Under the pieces are notes generated by a model, which saw only the letters and a list, made by a program, of their open reading frames with translations, had not been told where the DNA came from and searched no databases. A stretch of 64,000 nt of DNA. Source: Prunus persica. Lineage: Eukaryota > Streptophyta > Magnoliopsida > Rosales > Rosaceae. The stretch lies in NCBI RefSeq assembly GCF_000346465.2, contig NC_034012.1, forward strand, positions 2,133,134 through 2,197,133, in the 5' to 3' direction. Shown piece after piece: positions 12,954 to 24,167 of the stretch. Every line of letters starts with the position of its first letter. The first letter of the stretch is position 1. The translations under genes were made by a program, and so were the position numbers.

Positions 12954-13196
12954 TTTCTTTTCTTTTTCTTTAATTTATTGGCCTTTGAATTTATTTTGTT
13001 AAATAGTTTTTTTTATATCTAATTTATTCGCCTTTGAATTTCATTTGATGTAATTTCTATGTTATTCCAGGTTTTCATAAAATTCAAATAATCTCGCAGC
13101 TAAGTATTTTATTAATTTTATTTTATAAATAAAGACCAAGGTATTAACCTTATATTTTTCTTGTGTTATTAGAAATTTAACTTATCTAATAGATTA

Positions 13197-13481
13197 CTAG
13201 CCACTTGACACATGCTGACGCATGTGCCAATTGGTTTTCTTTTTCTTTTTTATTTTATTTTTAGAATTAATAAAAGATAATAGGATAGTTATGTTCCATA
13301 AAAGTAGGACATATTATCTTATTTTGTTTTTAATTTTAATTTTTTTAATATTAAAAAATGTGAATTTACCATATTATCCTCATTTAATTAATAATTTCAA
13401 TTCTTAATGTTTGAATTAACCAAGGGCATTTTTTGGTATTTTGAATGTTTCACCATTCTCTGCCTTTTGCTTTATATATTT
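13197..13481 (-). mobile_element. Non-autonomous Helitron, copy 1 of a tandem pair (5' end clipped)
   Basis: Read on the minus strand it ends with the hairpin CACATGC...GCATGTG, then a spacer and CTAG at 13200-13197, followed by T: a typical Helitron 3' terminus. Its 5' end lacks the terminal TC and begins in an A-rich/TATATAAAGC segment fused to duplicated flanking DNA. It is nearly identical to copy 2, displaced by 325 bp. Confidence 0.75.
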
Positions 13482-13521
13482 TTTCTTGTGTTATTAGAAA
13501 TTTAACTTATCTAATAGATTA

Positions 13522-13809
13522 CTAGCCCCTTGACACATGCTGACGCATGTGCCAATTGGTTTTCTTTTTCTTTTTTATTTTATTTTTAAAATTAATAAAA
13601 GATAACAGGATAGTTATGTTCCATAAAAGTATGACCTATTATCTTATTTTGTTTTTAATTTTAATTTTTTTAATATTAAAAAATGTAAATTTACCATATT
13701 ATCCTCATTTAATTAATAATTTCAATTCTTAATGTTTGAATTAACCAAGGGCATTTTTTGGTATTTTGAATGTTTCACTATTCTCTGCCTTTTGCTTTAT
13801 ATATATAGA
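13522..13809 (-). mobile_element. Non-autonomous Helitron, copy 2 of a tandem pair (complete)
   Basis: On the minus strand it starts with TCTATATATATAAAGC after an A (13809) and ends with the hairpin CACATGC...GCATGTG plus CTAG (13525-13522) before a T: 288 bp. The 5' half matches the Helitron at 2286-2572. Confidence 0.8.
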
Positions 13810-13896
13810 TGTACTTAAAAGAAAAATAATTGAGCTTAACCTTTAAAACATCTTTTCAAAACAAAAAAAAAAACTTAAAATAAAGAAGGTAATATA

Positions 13897-14620
13897 GTAT
13901 AGCCGGGCGGCTATACCTTTTTTGACACGTGGGCGCCTAATCAGTAGGAGGGTTTTTTTTTTAAATTTTATAAATAGTATAGCCGGCGGCTCTACCCGGT
14001 TTTTAATTTTAAATTTTTTAAAAAAGTCTAGCCGGCCGGCTATACTCGGTTCTTTGTGTTTATTTGAGAAAATAGTATAGCCGCCCGGCTATAAATCGAT
14101 TTTTTTTTAAAAATAGTTTAGCCGCGCGGCTATATCGTTTTGGACTCATGACCACCTAATCTCTCGGCCCCTTTTTTTTTATTATTTATAAATAGTCTAG
14201 CCGGGCGGCTATACTCAGTTCTTTTAATTGTTTTTAAAAATTGTATAGCCGTGCGGCCCAGATAATAGTACAGCCGCACGGCTATACTGAGTTTTGTAAA
14301 AAGTTTTTAATAAAATAGTACAGTAGTGCGGCTTTACGGGGCTTTTTTGTTTAAATTTATTTTAGAGTACAGCCGTACGGCGATATGTTTTACATATATT
14401 CAACAGTATAGCCGCGCGGCTATAATAATTATATATACAATATCTCGTGTGTGTATATATATATATATTTACAGAGTATAGCCGCGCGGCTATACGTTTT
14501 ATACAAACGACATGTCAAATATATTTAAAGAGAAGTGCCGTACGACATGTGAGATATATTTAAAACGTATAGCCGGGCGGCCATACTTTTTACATGTCGA
14601 GTATAGCCGCTCGGCTATAC
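13897..14620 (+). repeat. Hairpin-repeat array A: about 15 copies of GTATAGCCGNNCGGCTATAC
   Basis: Near-palindromic 20-mers start at 13897, 13977 (19 bp), 14026, 14075, 14116, 14195, 14243, 14268, 14318, 14367, 14406, 14476, 14567 and 14601, plus a decayed one near 14535. The arms are conserved; the central dinucleotide varies (GG, GC, CC, CG, TG, CA, TA, CT). Spacing is mostly 40-50 bp, sometimes 70-80 bp. Spacers are T-rich, and one long spacer carries TTGACACGTGGGCGCC. No ORF and no repeat family that I recognise. Confidence 0.95.
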
Positions 14621-15378
14621 GCTTTAAATATACAACATCTTAGGCTCACCACCCCATGGGGGGCTGACCTTTCACAGCATATAAGGTTAAAAAAGGAGAA
14701 ATGTTGTGCAATTTCAACAGAAATGTAAAACTCCAACTAAGAAACCGTTCTGTCCATTGCAATTTCAGTTTTGTTATTTTCTTTCTTTTTAGCCACAATG
14801 ACAACGGAAAGGAGACACATAAACTGATGTATGGGAGACTTCTCGGTATATAAAACATGACATACAAAAAAAAGCAACCAAAATTTTATAAGAGAATCAA
14901 TTAACTTCCCGAATAATTAATTGCAAAGCAAAGTTGAATGCCATTAGCTACCGTCTGTGAACGAATACAAGCAGGGCAATAACCCCTCTTTTCTCTTTCA
15001 AATTTTAAAAATTTCTCATCAGTTTCAGCAGTACATTTTACATCTCCTAGCGTATAGATAAATTCAGCAAAGATGTGTAGATCAATTTGGATGCACCATA
15101 AGCTTAACTCATTGGCGGAGCCTCTTCCATTAAGCTGCCCTTTTCTTTCACAAGCTTAACTCATCGATCCTGAAATTTTTGCTGCAACATGCCAATCATC
15201 TGATCGCAACTTCTCCACCTCAAATTATTAATACTGTCAAAGGTATGACTTTGCAAGCAATTCCAGCTATAAGAGAAGAAAACTCATAAATAACAGCCTC
15301 CACGATCTAGACCAAGCATTTTCTGCTGCAGCAAGGTTTACGAGTTCCTACTTGAGTTCTGCAAAATTGGTATCAGGG
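14621..15378. other. TFIIH p52 3' flank, no gene seen
   Basis: Contains the 3'UTR side of the minus-strand TFIIH gene. A short inverted motif CCCCATGGGG lies at 14651-14660. No coding region is supported. Confidence 0.4.
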
Positions 15379-18300
15379 CTACTGCCTTTGACGGCTAAGA
15401 TATTCTCGCATGTGCACGTGGTTTTCTGCCTTGACCACTAAAGACATCTTCTTTGAATCCTCTGGATCCTCCCATAGCAGAGCATTATAGCCTCGTGCAA
15501 AGTCAGAAGCACCCTCAAAGAGATCCTGGCAGACATAAAAAGGAAAATCTTACAAATCTTAAGATTACGAAACCAAATGTACACATCATTGTGATAAGCT
15601 GGATTGTCACCCTGGATGGAAATCCATCATAATGATACGCTGGAGTCATCTCAACCCTATTCAGATCTGTTTCCCACAGCCTAATCTGTCAGATACGAGT
15701 GTAATCCAAAATGTCAGAATACTAAGATAACTGGTAATCCCTTGCAACATAGTTAATTACTATGATATTCAGAGAGCTTTCTTATATTGATAAAACAGAG
15801 CTTGATGCTGGGAAGTTTCCAATCAGAATCAAGTAAATTGAACTCTCACAATATCTGGCTGAATTCAAACAAGAAGATAGAGAAGGATCTGACCTGATCT
15901 GTGACATTCTCAGGTACAGATGGTACTCTCTCTGCAACACGTGGATGTGCATTCTGCTGAAGAAAAGAAATTATCTGCCAAAAATAAGGTTTTACAAAAT
16001 TTAGACTTCCAACATTCCAGAAAGTATCAACAACCCATTTCTGCCATGTGATAGTACACCATGTAATTTACATGCGTGGACTTGGGAGGGAGTGTGTGTA
16101 CAGGCAGAGAAAGGTGGTTAGCAATTTAAAGCCACATCTTTAGACATGAATTGGACTTTAAGTTTCATTTTTCCCTTTTTCAGACACACATGGAATGTAC
16201 ACTCATTAATCTGAGCATATTGGAAGTTGAAAAATCTTCTAGACAAGGAAGACCCGAAGCTAGAATGAAGAAAAAGCCAAAAAAATACTATAAAAGAACA
16301 TCTTTATTCTTAATGTGAAGCGAAAGGCTCTATCTCTGCACTCTTTTTCTTTCTTTCTTTTTATTTAATTTTTACCTGGGTCTCTCAACTAATACACCAC
16401 CCTTTTTCCATGAAAAGACAAAACATAGATAAAAGTGCTATAATTCATACTGAAAATAGATAAAAGTACAAAAACTAAAAGACAATTTTGCCTGATCTGC
16501 AGTGATGCCATTTTCAAAAGCACTATACAAACTTTCTTTTGTTATTGCTCCAACTATAAGGTTTGGAAGTTGATATTCTACCCTGCACATAGTAGAAAAA
16601 GAAAAATATAGCAATAGTAATTATAAAATCTTACCTAAGAGGTCAGCAAGTAGAATAAGAAGTACATTTTACCAATTAAACACACAAAAAAAAAAAAAAA
16701 AAAGAAAAGAAAGAACCATCCGTTGTAGCCAAATGCTACCTCTCCCCCCAGCCTGACTCCTAAAAGGAGAAAATTCAGGGGCAGGAGATCCAAAAATGCA
16801 TTTGCCAAGTCTTTGCTCTTTGCAAAAAAAAAAATACAACCAGGGAAGTGCTTTTATAGTTGCCTATAATTATATTTTGGTTACATAAAATTTCTTGATT
16901 GCTTTCTTTCTAGGTTTTCTTCTCCTAACATCTTTCTTGAATACATTGGAAAAGAAAAATATGCATCTCTTCATACGTTCAGCAATGTCTAGGACATGAT
17001 TAAACAGATAATAAAATATTACTAGCATGGCATGCTTCTTTCACATGTCTTGTGAGTAAAAGAAACCAGATATTAAAAGATTGATCAAGGGGTCGGTCAG
17101 CATACCTTGAGAAAAGACGTAAAATTTCACAATGTAATTTAGATGTTGAGTAGGCATACAGCCTGAAGTTTGTTTCCACAACTACAAATCCCTAAACAAA
17201 AATTGAGGGAAAAAATTGTAACCATATATAGCCATGAAATGCACACAGCTTTTCTTTGGAGGATAAAAATATGTAAAACGTACAAGCTGAGCAAGTGCAA
17301 AAAGCATGATATTCCTAGTCATGTTGAGAATTAAGGATTACATTACATAATAATTTGGAAAAGTTTAGAAGCAAATAGAGGTAAATTTCCAGCAAACAGA
17401 GGAATTCAACTAAGGATAGTTTTAAGATTTAAATGTCGGCTAGCATCCAAACAGTCAGTCACCTAGGATGAATTTATTGACGTTTCTTTCTTTTATTTTT
17501 GTATGCTTAAGAATATCTATAACTATATATCTCCCAACACCATCACCCTTCAAAAGTTGAGCTCAAGTTTGGGAGCAGATTAGTTTCTCATAAGTGCTTG
17601 GACAAGTAGGAAAATAAAAAGTGCAACTAGTTGGCAATGTTTTTTCTTCATGGTGAAAAGCACATTCAGGCAAATGATTGATAAGGAATCAGTTGCAGAA
17701 CATGAACAAAGAAAAATCAATTAGAGATAGAGCTAAAATGAGTACAAATTGCACACCTGTTTCCTCGATGATGAGTCTGTCAAGCTCACTGAAAGATTAG
17801 TAGCTAATCTAGTAGGTATAAACCAACTGTCTTTACGACCCTGAATAAGCACCAAAAAGACAACAATTTAAAACTTCGATGAAGAAATAGTTAAACTATC
17901 AGCTGGGAGATTATTAGAACATTCTATACCAGGATTAAAGCACAAAAGTATAACCTGCTGAAGTTTGACCAATCCTAAATCTGCAAGATCCTTGATTGTA
18001 TTCTTCTGAACCTCAGTCAATGTATTTATGTTATATGCCTAACACATAAAGAAAAGTATAATGAAAAGTGAGAGAAACTTCCTACATGGAAGGAAACAGT
18101 TACTGACAAAATAAATAATAAAAATTATTCTATAGAAAATACCTATGGAAACATTTAGTGCAAAAGTTTATACCTCGCCTGTAACATGAAAACTAAGCTC
18201 CAGCAGGAATGAAATCAAATCTGCAGAATCTACCCCACGCTCCTGCACCAAAATAATAATAATAATAAGAGACCAGATAAAAGATGAAACTAATGAACAG

Positions 18301-20077
18301 CAGCTATTGTGAAGAAAATACTTAAGTTGGACTAGCTTCATCTCAATACACAAGTGAAGCAGGCAACTCTCAAAATCACAAACAATATAGTCATTATGTA
18401 CTTTTCAACTTCTAACTTGAATGCTCTACTATATGAATGATTAAGCTCTGAAAAAAAAATTAAAAAACCTTCAAACTGTTTTGGAAAAATGTGAAATTTG
18501 ATCAGAAATCAATTCTGAATCTTGCTGTTTCTAGTGCTGGATAATATATTTGGAGTCTTTATTAAAAGTTCAGAGTGTATTTATAAGAGTTATAACAAGC
18601 AAAAAGACATCACGTTCACCAGCAATTAAAAATCTGATGATTCCCTACCTCCGAGTTAGAGATGTATTCTCTGATGATGTACCAAAGTTGCGCATTTGTA
18701 TCCATCAGCTGCGGTTATTCACATATCAGAAATAATATCTAGTAACAACTAAGAAACATCAAACGTGCTGCATGCTAGCAGTTGAAGAGATTTACTGCAT
18801 ACCAAGAACTGGAAACCACTTTCAGTTAATCTTGGAGCTTCTTTATCTCTGTACAAACAAAAAATGCAAAACCTCATAATCAGATATACAAAAAAGTGCT
18901 ATGAAAAATAAAGACAGGCTTGTATTGCCAGAAATAATAATACAAAAATAGGGACCTTTGACTCAAAAGACCACGCTGGAAAATTTTCATCATGGATGAA
19001 CTGATGTTTGACGGCCTTTCTATTTGAGATGAGTTGATAAGTTGCAGCAAGAAACACTGGTATAAGATGACAGAAAGTCATTAAGAAGGATAACCCAAAT
19101 TACAGAACTGCACAATAAGAAGTTGTGAATGTCTAATTTACAGCTACACACATACAGATCACCATGGTATACAGAGGCAGGCCAAAAAATCTGAAAACAG
19201 AATCCTGACTTAAATATGGATAAATTCTGTACCTCCCATTGTCCTAGGGCAAAAGCCTCAAGATCCTCTGAGCTTGGGAGCCTCACTGTAACATTCGAAG
19301 GCATCGGTTCTCTTGGCAAAACTACACTGCAGTATCCAAAAATCTATCGTTATAATCTGAGAACATACTTTCTGACATTGTTTTCTGTCAGAGTTTAAAA
19401 AATAAGGAATAGTAGCACAAGTGAAATAATGAATAGAGACCCTGCAAATTTTGTACGAGTAGCAAGTAAAAGAGCCAACACTTACCCATAAAGCAAAAGC
19501 TTCTTGAGATTGGTCTGAAATATAGGATTTAATGTGTAAGTTGTTTCTCTCTTCCTGCCATAAAGTCAAAAAAATGAAAAATAAATACATTATGTTGCTC
19601 CAAAGAAACATAAAAGTATGCATTGATACAAGACACTAGTTCCAAAAGAAAGCTTGAATCACCTGTCAACAGTTTCAGTGAAAATTCTCAACTGAATTAG
19701 CCGATCAATAGCAACTCTATGTTTGGAGACCCCATCCGGCAGCACCCACTCCTCCATTGACTTGGCAGTCACTGGAACTTCGATGCATAGCATTTGTAAG
19801 ACATATTTCTTGGCTAGCGGTGGCAGAGACCTGAAAATTGCACCTATATCATGATCACTAACTCATTTAAGATTACTGGCTCGTTCAAGTAATAAAGCTA
19901 CAGGCGACATTGCGAAAGCAAACTGAGATTGAGTAACAAAAGCAGTAAAAATAAAGAAGGGGACCTGAGAATGGCTTCGCAGATGAATGCGTTCTCGTAG
20001 AGCTTGTCGAGCTTCATGGCGGGCAAGGCAGCCACCATGTCCATGAAATTCTTCGCTATGATCCTCACCTGAGGCAT
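15379..20077 (-). CDS. General transcription/repair factor TFIIH subunit p52 (Tfb2 / GTF2H4)
   Basis: Fifteen exons on the minus strand: 20077-19965, 19830-19663, 19554-19486, 19326-19233, 19056-18956, 18848-18803, 18708-18649, 18242-18174, 18038-17955, 17840-17757, 17191-17106, 16582-16492, 15956-15894, 15685-15611, 15525-15379. They give 449 aa, close to the family length. The order matches Tfb2: N-terminal MPQVRIIAKNFMDMV, the middle RGLLSQRDKEAPRLTESGFQFL, the conserved DLISFLLELSFHVTGE, and a C-terminal Tfb2_C part ending near WEDPEDSKKMSLVVKAE. p52 anchors XPB in the TFIIH core. Two oddities: exon 12 ends at a GC donor, and the conserved IISFL codons before exon 13 are followed by an extra T, so only the inner acceptor (exon 13 from 15956) keeps frame, at the cost of about 6 residues. 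Confidence 0.9.
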
Positions 20078-21196
20078 TTTGAGAAATTCGAGTTCTTTTC
20101 CGCTCTGATTCTAGGGTTCTTCTGATGAGCTTCAAGCACCTTCTGATAGAAAATTACAGAACAATAAAGTGAATAAAAGGGGCCTGAAATTTAATTCTAG
20201 GGTGTGAGAATTGAGTTTATTGCACTCTTCTATGTTTACTGTAAGTGTGACTGATCGCAAAGCGCCCCGTATTTTGATTTGAGTGCTGCTGTTTGATTTT
20301 CTCCGATGATTGAAGAGTGTCGGAGACCGCCTTCTTTGGTTTTTGGTAAACTTCGCTTCATTTATTCTGGGTTTACTTACTGGCGGGTCGCTGCTTTTAT
20401 TCTGCGTGTTTATTATTATTATTAATTGTAAAATAGATGTTTGATATATTTTTTCTTTCTTTTTTTCGAAATTGAAAATATGAATTTTATCTAACAAAGT
20501 TACAAAACACAGTGGCAGACGCGAGTTTCGAGTCTCCCCTCTTGTAAACCAAACACAGTGAACAAATTCAGAAAGACAAAAACATAATTAGCAAAATTAA
20601 AATTGAATTATCTAGAAATACTGTGAGAATGCCAACCGGTCTAGACCGGTAGTGTGTGAAAAACTCCCTCCCCTTGTTTAGATTATAACATTATCGATAT
20701 AAAAAAATACCGCTAGAATAGTAGATTATTCATCAAGGTTTCACAATAGGCACTTAGGCAGATAATGAAACTGACAAGAAATGTCAATCTTCTAAATCAT
20801 GTCCATGGCAGAGCTTCTCCACTAGTGAAATTTGGTGTCAAGGCCATTCAATGGTGCATAGGAAATTTAATGACATCCATGGCAATACGGTTCTCCACCT
20901 CTAAAGCTTTGATCAAGACGAATTCATATAGTGAACAAATTCTGAAGTATCTTCTCAAACATTGAACTTGCAAATATATCGAATATCAATTCAATTGTCA
21001 CCAATAAAACAGAAAGGGGATCCAGTTTACAGTTCACATTTCCACGGTGTTTCTTGTCTGTCAAAAAATCTGGATGCCCAGATGTTAGTTAATCTGAAAG
21101 CAATATAAAATGGCAAAAAGAAAAATTAATCCTCCAACCTATTAACTAACTAAATCGTTGGTAAGCATTTTATAGTATAGTTAGGTTTGTCTCTCA
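20078..21196. other. TFIIH p52 promoter and 3' flank of the Cys-rich gene
   Basis: 20078 to about 20450 is the likely 5'UTR/promoter of TFIIH p52. A perfect 16-bp palindrome lies at 20635-20650. The short frames, for example at 20765-20965, have no recognisable content. Confidence 0.4.
20635..20650. repeat. Perfect 16-bp palindrome ACCGGTCTAGACCGGT
   Basis: Self-complementary along its whole length. A half-like copy (TCTAGACCGGT) lies near 23152-23162, just upstream of the Cys-rich gene. Confidence 0.8.
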
Positions 21197-23031
21197 CTAT
21201 GCTGAAGTGCTAAGTATGTCTTCAGTCGTTGCTCCGGCTGCTCTGGATTCAGCAGGCGGTGAGGCTGGCTCTTGAACAGGGGGAGGAGGCTTAGGTCGCC
21301 TGTTTGGACGAACTTTATCAGCTATGTCCGGACGAATATCAAACTGCAGCATCAAGGAAATTGAATCTGTACTTTATAACTTTCTAAATATCAATCCTAG
21401 ATAAGAATGCATTAAAATGTAACCAGACTAACCTTGTAACCACAGCCAGATACACAAGCATGAAAGCACTCCTGCACACAGAATTGGATCAGCAATTACT
21501 CAGTCTGAAAAAATGTACATTGAATCATATCCATGCTTTTGAATGAGGACGATGCGCAAGGGTACCAATTGACTGTTCAATGCAGGATGGAAGCATTAAC
21601 ATACCCATTCAATCCATACAAGATTTGAAATCAAGAAGCATTTAGCTATCAGATACAGTGCCAAATTACCAATTCTTATGGTTGTCATTGGACAAAAGTC
21701 ATAGTTTAAGCTTTCCTAGTTTTCACCTTGAATATGAGTATCATACTGGAACTGCATGTTTCTTGTTTTTTTGGTTAGTCAATTATAGAAAATGTCAGTT
21801 AAAAACACATTAAGTTTAACATTTACAAACAAATTTACAACTCCTAGTCTGCTCTACTAAGAACAAATGATTTTAGTGAATCCTGAGTAGGCTATTATAG
21901 TGAACGACACTGACACTTCCCACTTGCAACTTTTGGACTTGCGATATACAAGAGGCCATATAAATTTAATACACATGACCATATGTTCATATTATCATCC
22001 AGAATTTTTTTTCATTAGCATGCTAAGAGAAGCTGTAGATGGCAAAATACCTCTGAGTACCTGTCAACTCCAGGAGAACGGTCGATGCAAGCACTCCATT
22101 GCCGGTCCTTTAAAACAGGATCCTTGTAGCATATCTCATTGCACTCCTCCAAGCCTGCACAACTACTCGCTATATCACTTGAAGCATATCTCAACAACAT
22201 TTTGTATTACTCCTATGTTGTAGTGTACTAACTCACTAAACCAATAGTCTACTTCCATATTAAGATTCAGATGCAGATTGATAAGAGCCAAGCTAATAGA
22301 CGAGCCAAAAAGTATATGTTGATAGGTAACTTCCCACAGCATTAAGATAGGTTCTTAGCAGTGTCATTTCATATAAGGTGTCTGCGAAGGTGCTAAACCA
22401 AAAACAAATAATGTAAACAGCACAAAACCATACGAAACTGAGTACAACAACAAAGTAACACTCACATTCTTCCCAAGTTTCTCCATCAGCGTCACAGCCC
22501 TTTTTGCAAAATACTCGCCCTACAAGGAAACACACAAGTTATAGTGAACCCTGTAATAAAACAAGATTTTCAAAAGAAAACACACGCAAATTCTTGTGCT
22601 TGGGCATACCTAAAGCATATTATTCAAACCCAACCGTGCAGGGAAACATGCAGCCATAACAGGGGGCTAAATTGGCCAAAATTTATCATACAAAATGTAC
22701 AATTCAGAACTAGACCATGAAACGTTCGGTTTAGTCAATTAAGGGTCGCCCAGTACGATAATCAGTCTCATTTTTTTAGCGCCAAAACAAGGGCACCAAA
22801 ATAAATAATAAGAATTTACAGTAAAAGGGCACCAAAAATCTAATTAATTGAGGAAAACAACAACGATTGAAGGGAAGATAATAGACGAAAAACATGAAGT
22901 AAATAAGAACAAAAAAGGCATAGAGAGTGAGGAGGAGGAGATAAAAATGGGTTACATGGAATCTGCATAAGGGCTGCGTACTTGTTGGTGCATTGGTTAC
23001 CGCACGGAGACCCCCATTGATGCGGTATCAT
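21197..23031 (-). CDS. Small Cys-rich plant protein of unknown function
   Basis: Five exons on the minus strand with GT-AG borders: 23031-22956, 22519-22466, 22154-22051, 21471-21433, 21343-21197, joined to 139 aa. The N-terminal two thirds carry regularly spaced cysteines: CGNQC, CKKGCDADGETWEEC, CNEIC, CFHACVSGCGY. The tail is Pro-rich and basic (RPNRRPKPPPPVQEP). There is no signal peptide or TM segment, so an intracellular Cys-rich, perhaps metal- or disulfide-linked, fold is possible. It looks like a conserved plant protein, but I cannot name the family with certainty. All exon phases agree, so it is probably functional. Confidence 0.8.
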
Positions 23032-23286
23032 CTTCTCTCGCCACTCTCAGACTCTGTCCCTGCGTGTGAATAGAGGAGCGGTGGAAATGGGGAAAGGGAT
23101 GCTTCTAAGCTCCCTCCCGAGAGTAAATTGGTAAATTGGTAATTTGATTCTCTAGACCGGTGGGGTGCGGACCGGCTCATGGGAGCAACGTGGCGGCATA
23201 CGTGTGGGGACGCCCCGCTTGGAGATTATATATAAAACAAATAAATAAATAAATCTGTTTAAAAAAATTAAAACAAAAATGGCCCA
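23032..23286. other. Upstream region of the Cys-rich gene
   Basis: Likely promoter/5'UTR. It includes TCTAGACCGGT near 23152 and a GC-rich patch (23160-23220) before hairpin array B. No gene is seen. Confidence 0.4.
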
Positions 23287-23850
23287 GTAAAACCGCCAGG
23301 CTATGCTATCTTTTTAAAAAATTAAGTATAGCCGTTCGGCTATAGTATTTATATATAAAAAAGACCCACGTGTCAAAACCGTATAGCCGCTCGGCTATAC
23401 GATTTTTAAAATAAACATAAAAACCAAGTATAGCCGCACGGCTATACTTTTTTTAAATATAACATAAAAACTGCGTATAACCGCCCGGCTATACTATTTA
23501 TATGAAAAAGACCCACCTATCCATAGGCGCTCACGTGTCAAAACCGTATAGCCGCCCGGCTATGTTTTAAAAAACACCGGAGTTATAGCCGAACGGCTAT
23601 ACTATTTTAAATGAGCATAAAAAAGGGAGTATAGCCGAGCGGCTATACTATTTTTAAAATAAACATTTTAAAACAGAGTATAACCATGCGGCTATACGGT
23701 TTTAAAACAAATAAGAAACCAAATATAGCCGCACGGCTATATGATTTTTTTAAAAATCCCGCCTAGTAAACGTGTCAAAAAAAGGTAAAGCCGCCCGGCT
23801 ATACTATTTTTAAAAATAAAATAAAACCGAGTATAGCCGGCCGGCTATAC
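23287..23850 (-). repeat. Hairpin-repeat array B: about 12 copies of GTATAGCCGNNCGGCTATAC, inverted relative to array A
   Basis: Copies start at 23287 (decayed), 23326, 23381, 23428, 23475, 23546, 23583, 23629, 23678, 23723, 23785 and 23831. Central dinucleotides are TT, CT, CA, CC, AA, AG, TG and GC. Spacers of about 27 bp resemble TTTTTAAAATAAACATAAAA and match the reverse complement of array A spacers (TTTGTGTTTATTTGAGAAAA). The ACGTGTCAAAACC motif lies in the longer spacers. Strand is given relative to array A. Confidence 0.95.
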
Positions 23851-24167
23851 TATTTATTAAAAAAAGGGAGACTTTGGAAAAACCCAAAGGAGAGAGAAAA
23901 TTTTTAAAAGAAGCAAAAATGGACAAAATTACCCTTATTTATTTTTTAATTTCCTAAGAAATCCTTTACATTTGCATGTCTTTGGTTTGAAAGTTGAGAG
24001 GTTATTCTGTCTTTTTTGAAAAAGCTTTGGCTTTTTCCAAAAGTGAAATTTTTTTTATGGGTAAAACCTAAATTTACTTTAAAAAAACCCATCCTAGCAA
24101 TTAGGTGCCCAAGTGTCCCAAAAAAAAAAAACCCGCCCATATTATATCTTAATATTATTTATTTATA
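23851..24167. other. AT-rich DNA between array B and a MITE
   Basis: Low-complexity A/T-rich sequence with several short A- and T-tracts and an AAGTGTCC motif that resembles the ACGTGTC spacer element of the arrays. No gene is seen. Confidence 0.4.

Larger units (their letters stand above)
13153..13811. repeat. 325-bp tandem duplication of Helitron plus about 45 bp of flank
   Basis: Two head-to-tail copies about 97% alike by eye, period 325 bp. Each contains the Helitron and the same flanking segment (for example TTGTGTTATTAGAAATTTAA). At the internal junction the flank joins the Helitron 5' end at an A-rich/TATA microhomology. Confidence 0.85.

Noticed and set aside
13222..13732. Two nearly identical 61-codon frames (MCQLVFFF...)
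   Set aside because: They come from the duplicated Helitron; AT-rich and without codon bias.
13897..14620. CRISPR array interpretation of the hairpin repeats
   Set aside because: The genome is plant nuclear, spacers are AT-rich and similar to each other, and there are no cas genes.
13897..14620. Rho-independent terminator interpretation of the hairpins
   Set aside because: Not bacterial, and the repeats occur in arrays on both strands without adjacent genes.
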